In this document: one piece after another, positions 6,016 through 9,007 of the stretch | Layout of the letters: every line of letters begins with the position of its first letter | Position numbering within the stretch: position 1 is the first letter of the stretch | Source: Thermoplasmata archaeon | GTDB taxonomy: Archaea; Thermoplasmatota; E2; UBA202; JdFR-43 | Assembly: GCA_003650975.1 (NCBI GenBank) | Contig: QMSU01000029.1 | Span: forward strand, 1 to 9,007 | Length of the DNA: 9,007 bases | Direction: 5' to 3' | Translations under genes and position numbers: made by a program | Notes under the pieces: generated by a model | What the model was told of the DNA's origin: nothing | Databases searched by the model: none | The model's input: only the letters and a program-made list of their open reading frames with translations

Positions 6016-8649
6016 ATGATAACACCTTCAAAGAAGGAGATAGATAAGATTGTTTTCAGTGTGCTTTCCCCGGAGAAAATCAGAAAAATGTCAGCCACCC
6101 GAATCATCACCCCGGACACCTACGACGAGGATGGGTTCCCCATTGAAATGGGGCTGATGGACACCCGCCTTGGCATCATAGAACCCGGACTGAGGTGCAA
6201 GACATGCGGTCAGCGGGTGAAGGATTGCCCCGGGCATTTTGGCCATATTGAACTGGCCATGCCGGTCATCCACGTGGGATTTGCCAAGATGATATACGCC
6301 ATACTCAAGTCCACATGCCGGGGATGCGGCCACCTTCTGCTGGATGAAAAGGAGATAAAGAGGCTGAAGGGGTTGCACGAAAAGATCGTCGAGCGGGGGG
6401 AGAACACCTCATACCTCATTAAAGAGGTGGTGAAACGCACCGGCAAGGTGTCGGCGTGCCCCCATTGCGGGAGAGACAAATTGAAGGTGGAGTTTGACAA
6501 GCCCACAACCTTCAGGGAAGGCGGGCACAAGATGACCCCCGCAGAGGTGAGGGAATGGCTCGAGAAGGTGAGCGAGGCACTTGGCGATAATCTCAGATTA
6601 CTTGACATAAATCCCAAGGTGGCACGGCCGGAGTGGATGGTTCTCACGGTGCTCCCTGTGCCCCCTGTCACCACCCGCCCCTCCATCACGCTGGAGACGG
6701 GCGAGAGGAGTGAGGATGACCTCACCCACAAACTGGTGGACATCATACGGATAAACCAGCGGTTGCAGGAGAACAGGGATGCAGGAGCGCCCCAGCTCAT
6801 AGTGGAGGACCTGTGGGAGCTCTTGCAGTATCATGTGACCACCTATTTTGATAATCAGACATCGGGCATTCCTCCCGCCCGCCACCGTAGCGGCAGGGCG
6901 CTGAAGACGCTGGCCCAGCGGTTGAAGGGAAAGGAGGGGAGATTCAGAAGCAACCTGTCCGGGAAAAGGGTCAATTTTTCCGCGAGAACCGTCATCTCTC
7001 CGGACCCCAACATCAGCATAAACGAGGTTGGTGTCCCCATAAAAATAGCACGGGAACTCACGGTACCGGTGAGGGTCACCCCCCTCAACATTGAGGAAAT
7101 GAGGGAACTTGTGAAGAGAGGAACCAACCCGAAACCACCCATTGGTGTCACCTATATACCCGGCGTTAACTACATCATCCGCCCCGATGACCGGAGGATA
7201 AAGGTGACTGATGAAAATGCGGAGACTGTTGCCGAGCGCCTGGAGGTTGGCTCCATCATCGAGCGGCAGCTGCAGAACGGAGATATCGTGCTCTTCAACC
7301 GGCAGCCTTCACTTCACCGCATGTCGATGATGGCCCACAAGGTGAGGGTGCTTCCGTACAGAACGTTCCGCCTCAACCTTGCAGTGTGCCCCCCGTACAA
7401 CGCCGATTTTGACGGCGATGAAATGAACATGCACGTGCTGCAGACAGAGGAGGCGCGGGCGGAGGCGGAAATACTGATGAAGGTGCAGGAGCATATTCTG
7501 AGTCCCCGGTTCGGCGGGGCAATCATAGGTGCCATCCATGACCACATTTCTGGCTGCTTTTTGCTCACCTACAAAAACAGGGAATTTTCACGTGACGAGG
7601 CAATCTACATTCTCTCGGCGGCTGGATATAAGGGAGCGGTGAAGGGCAGCATGAAAGGAAAGGAGATATTCAGCAGGGTTCTTCCTCCTGAACTCAATCT
7701 TGAGTATACGGCAAAGGCATGCATAGGATGTGAGAAGTGTCTGAAGGAAAAATGCCCATACGATGCGTATGTCATAATAAAGAATGGGAAGCTCATCACC
7801 GGTGCCATTGACGAGAAAAGCATCGGTTCGTTCAAGGGGGAAATACTGGAATACATTGCGCGCAAGTTTGGCAACGATGCCGCGAGGGAATTCATCGACA
7901 GAGTCACCAAGCTCAGTGTGGCCGCCATAATGATCATAGGATTTACCACCGGCATAGATGATGAGGACATACCTGAGGAGGCATCCCTCCAGATCAGGGA
8001 ACAGCTTGACAAGGCAACGGAAAAAATACAGCAATTTATCAAGGCCTACAACGAGGGGGAACTGGAGCAGATTCCTGGAAGAAGTCTTGAGGAAACACTT
8101 GAAATGGAAATAATGCGCGTCACCGGCAGAGCAAGGGACTACACGGGAGAAATCGCAAGTAAGCATCTGGGAATGGACAATTCTGCCGTTATTATGGCCC
8201 GCTCGGGAGCGCGGGGCAGCATGCTCAATTTGAGTCAGATGGCAGGATGCGTGGGACAGCAGGCAGTGAGAGGAGAGCGTATCCACAGGGGTTACGGAGG
8301 CAGAACGCTTCCCCATTTCAAAAAGGGAGATCTGGGCGCACAGGCAAAGGGATTCGTTTCTTCCAGCTATAAACGGGGTCTCAATCCCACGGAATATTTT
8401 TTCCATTCCATGGGCGGAAGAGAGGGTCTTGTGGACACAGCGGTGAGGACGTCACGAAGCGGATACATGCAGCGCCGTCTGGTGAATGCGCTTGAGAATA
8501 TCAAGCTGGAGAGAGACGGCACTGTGAGAGCCACCAGCGGCGAGGTAATACAGTTCGTGTATGGAGAGGATGGCATTGAACCCATGAAGAGCATAAAGGG
8601 GAAGGCAACATCCATCAGTTTGTTACTGAAGGAGGTGGAACATGAGTAG
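6016..8649 (+). CDS. rpoA1: RNA polymerase subunit A' (N-terminal part of Rpb1/beta')
   Basis: This 877-aa catalytic subunit contains the clamp, active site and bridge helix. The clamp zinc site is C61-x2-C64...C71-x2-H74 (CPGHFGH). A second zinc site is C101-x2-C104...C148-x2-C151. The lid/switch region RFRSNLSGKRVNFSART spans about 309-325. The catalytic Mg loop NADFDGD is 462-468, with metal ligands D464, D466 and D468. The ARSGARGSMLNLSQMAGCVGQQ stretch precedes the bridge helix GREGLVDTAVRTSRSGYMQRRL near the C-terminus. The trigger loop is absent, as expected, since it lies in A''. A Cys cluster C569-x2-C572-x2-C575-x4-C580-P sits in the funnel/pore region. SD GGAGG (6002-6006) lies in the rpoB end, 9 nt before the ATG. 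The gene overlaps rpoA2 by 8 nt. Confidence 0.98.
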   Translation: MITPSKKEIDKIVFSVLSPEKIRKMSATRIITPDTYDEDGFPIEMGLMDTRLGIIEPGLRCKTCGQRVKDCPGHFGHIELAMPVIHVGFAKMIYAILKSTCRGCGHLLLDEKEIKRLKGLHEKIVERGENTSYLIKEVVKRTGKVSACPHCGRDKLKVEFDKPTTFREGGHKMTPAEVREWLEKVSEALGDNLRLLDINPKVARPEWMVLTVLPVPPVTTRPSITLETGERSEDDLTHKLVDIIRINQRLQENRDAGAPQLIVEDLWELLQYHVTTYFDNQTSGIPPARHRSGRALKTLAQRLKGKEGRFRSNLSGKRVNFSARTVISPDPNISINEVGVPIKIARELTVPVRVTPLNIEEMRELVKRGTNPKPPIGVTYIPGVNYIIRPDDRRIKVTDENAETVAERLEVGSIIERQLQNGDIVLFNRQPSLHRMSMMAHKVRVLPYRTFRLNLAVCPPYNADFDGDEMNMHVLQTEEARAEAEILMKVQEHILSPRFGGAIIGAIHDHISGCFLLTYKNREFSRDEAIYILSAAGYKGAVKGSMKGKEIFSRVLPPELNLEYTAKACIGCEKCLKEKCPYDAYVIIKNGKLITGAIDEKSIGSFKGEILEYIARKFGNDAAREFIDRVTKLSVAAIMIIGFTTGIDDEDIPEEASLQIREQLDKATEKIQQFIKAYNEGELEQIPGRSLEETLEMEIMRVTGRARDYTGEIASKHLGMDNSAVIMARSGARGSMLNLSQMAGCVGQQAVRGERIHRGYGGRTLPHFKKGDLGAQAKGFVSSSYKRGLNPTEYFFHSMGGREGLVDTAVRTSRSGYMQRRLVNALENIKLERDGTVRATSGEVIQFVYGEDGIEPMKSIKGKATSISLLLKEVEHE
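8629..8637 (+). promoter_or_regulatory. Strong Shine-Dalgarno for rpoA2
   Basis: AAGGAGGTG lies inside the end of rpoA1, with GGAGG ending 6 nt before the ATG at 8642. It is among the best SD matches in the window. It fixes the rpoA2 start upstream of the extension, rather than at the internal Met88 codon (8903), which lacks a comparable SD. Confidence 0.75.
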
Positions 8650-9007
8650 CTCAACGGTCAATGCGCTGGTGAAGCGTGGATTGAGTAAAAAGCTGGCGGA
8701 ACGTGTTGCCGCACAGTACACACTGACAGAATTAAAGAAACTCTCCGATAAAGAATTGAAAAAGCAGTTTGGAAAGGATGCAGAAAAAATTGCAGAAATC
8801 CTCGGCAGGAAGCTGGAGAAAGAGGAGAAGAAATCAGGTGCCAAGAAAAGCAAGAAGACTACTAAGAAGACGGTGAAGAAATCAAAAACACCTGAGAAAG
8901 GCATGGATGCAAAGGAAGAGATAATGAAGCTGCTTGATAAGAAAAAGGAATATCTCTCGATAGCCGTCATAGATGAACTTGCATCGGCGATTGAACGGGA
9001 AGGACTA
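8642..9007 (+). CDS. rpoA2: RNA polymerase subunit A'' (5' part, runs off window) with HhH-like N-terminal extension
   Basis: 122 codons are visible, open to the window edge. Identity as A'' rests mainly on position, directly after A' with an 8-nt overlap and strong SD; the diagnostic AAQSIGEPGTQMT and trigger-loop motifs would lie beyond 9007. Residues 5-55 (NALVKRGLSKKLAERV...YTLTELKKLSDKEL...AEKIAEIL) look like a helix-hairpin-helix domain of the Rad51/NusA tail type. Residues 57-86 are a highly basic linker with many Lys pairs. Residues 90-122 (...SIAVIDELASAIEREGL) resemble the start of the usual A'' N-terminal helices. The extension is thus about 90 residues before the core. The A'' part would supply the trigger loop and jaw in the assembled enzyme. 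The HhH assignment is my reading by pattern, not a domain search. Confidence 0.88.
   Translation, partial: MSSSTVNALVKRGLSKKLAERVAAQYTLTELKKLSDKELKKQFGKDAEKIAEILGRKLEKEEKKSGAKKSKKTTKKTVKKSKTPEKGMDAKEEIMKLLDKKKEYLSIAVIDELASAIEREGL

Noticed and set aside
7588..8406. Long minus-strand ORF (272 codons) inside rpoA1, and similar minus-strand ORFs at 856-1566, 3355-3981 and 5326-5856
   Set aside because: They lie opposite strongly conserved genes, show no recognisable motif and have Cys/His/Ser/Leu-rich composition typical of antisense shadows of GC-biased codons.

Overview
The window is an archaeal chromosomal segment with about 50% GC. It carries single-copy information-processing genes, all on the + strand. 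Archaeal identity rests on these features: split RNA polymerase largest subunit genes (A' and A''), an RpoH subunit, MBF1, type II methionine aminopeptidase, BRE/TATA promoters placed for short or absent leaders, and a tRNA intron with a bulge-helix-bulge (BHB) motif. The B subunit is one uninterrupted 1124-residue chain. That argues against the lineages with split B''/B' (many methanogens, Archaeoglobus, haloarchaea). It fits Thermoplasmatota, Thermococci or TACK-type lineages. A Thermoplasmatota-like euryarchaeon is my best guess, but it is an inference.

Layout: (1) 44-1920, a compact operon of overlapping genes: mbf1 (Zn ribbon + HTH), a short YrdC/Sua5 threonylcarbamoyl-AMP synthase and map (type II methionine aminopeptidase). 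A T6 tract follows at 1951-1956 and is probably the terminator. (2) 1921-2259, about 340 bp without a convincing gene. It holds several hairpins and inverted repeats, and ends in a strong tRNA promoter. (3) 2260-2350, tRNA-Lys(UUU), interrupted in its T-loop by a 17-nt intron at position 59/60 with a near-perfect BHB motif. (4) 2399-9007, the RNA polymerase operon rpoH-rpoB-rpoA1-rpoA2, tightly coupled (ATGA overlap, direct abutment, 8-nt overlap). rpoA2 runs off the right edge. Its visible N-terminus is a helix-hairpin-helix-like domain plus a Lys-rich linker in front of the usual A'' core.

Functional links: RpoH, B, A' and A'' are adjacent parts of one enzyme, and MBF1 is a basal-transcription-associated regulator. 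The YrdC protein makes the TC-AMP donor for t6A37. tRNA-Lys(UUU), encoded just downstream, is a standard t6A substrate and has A37. Map processes nascent proteins. I see no mobile element, CRISPR array or defence system. The most notable items are the T-loop intron, a 14-bp palindrome overlapping the rpoH TATA box, the A'' N-terminal extension, and the apparent lack of a terminator between the tRNA and rpoH.
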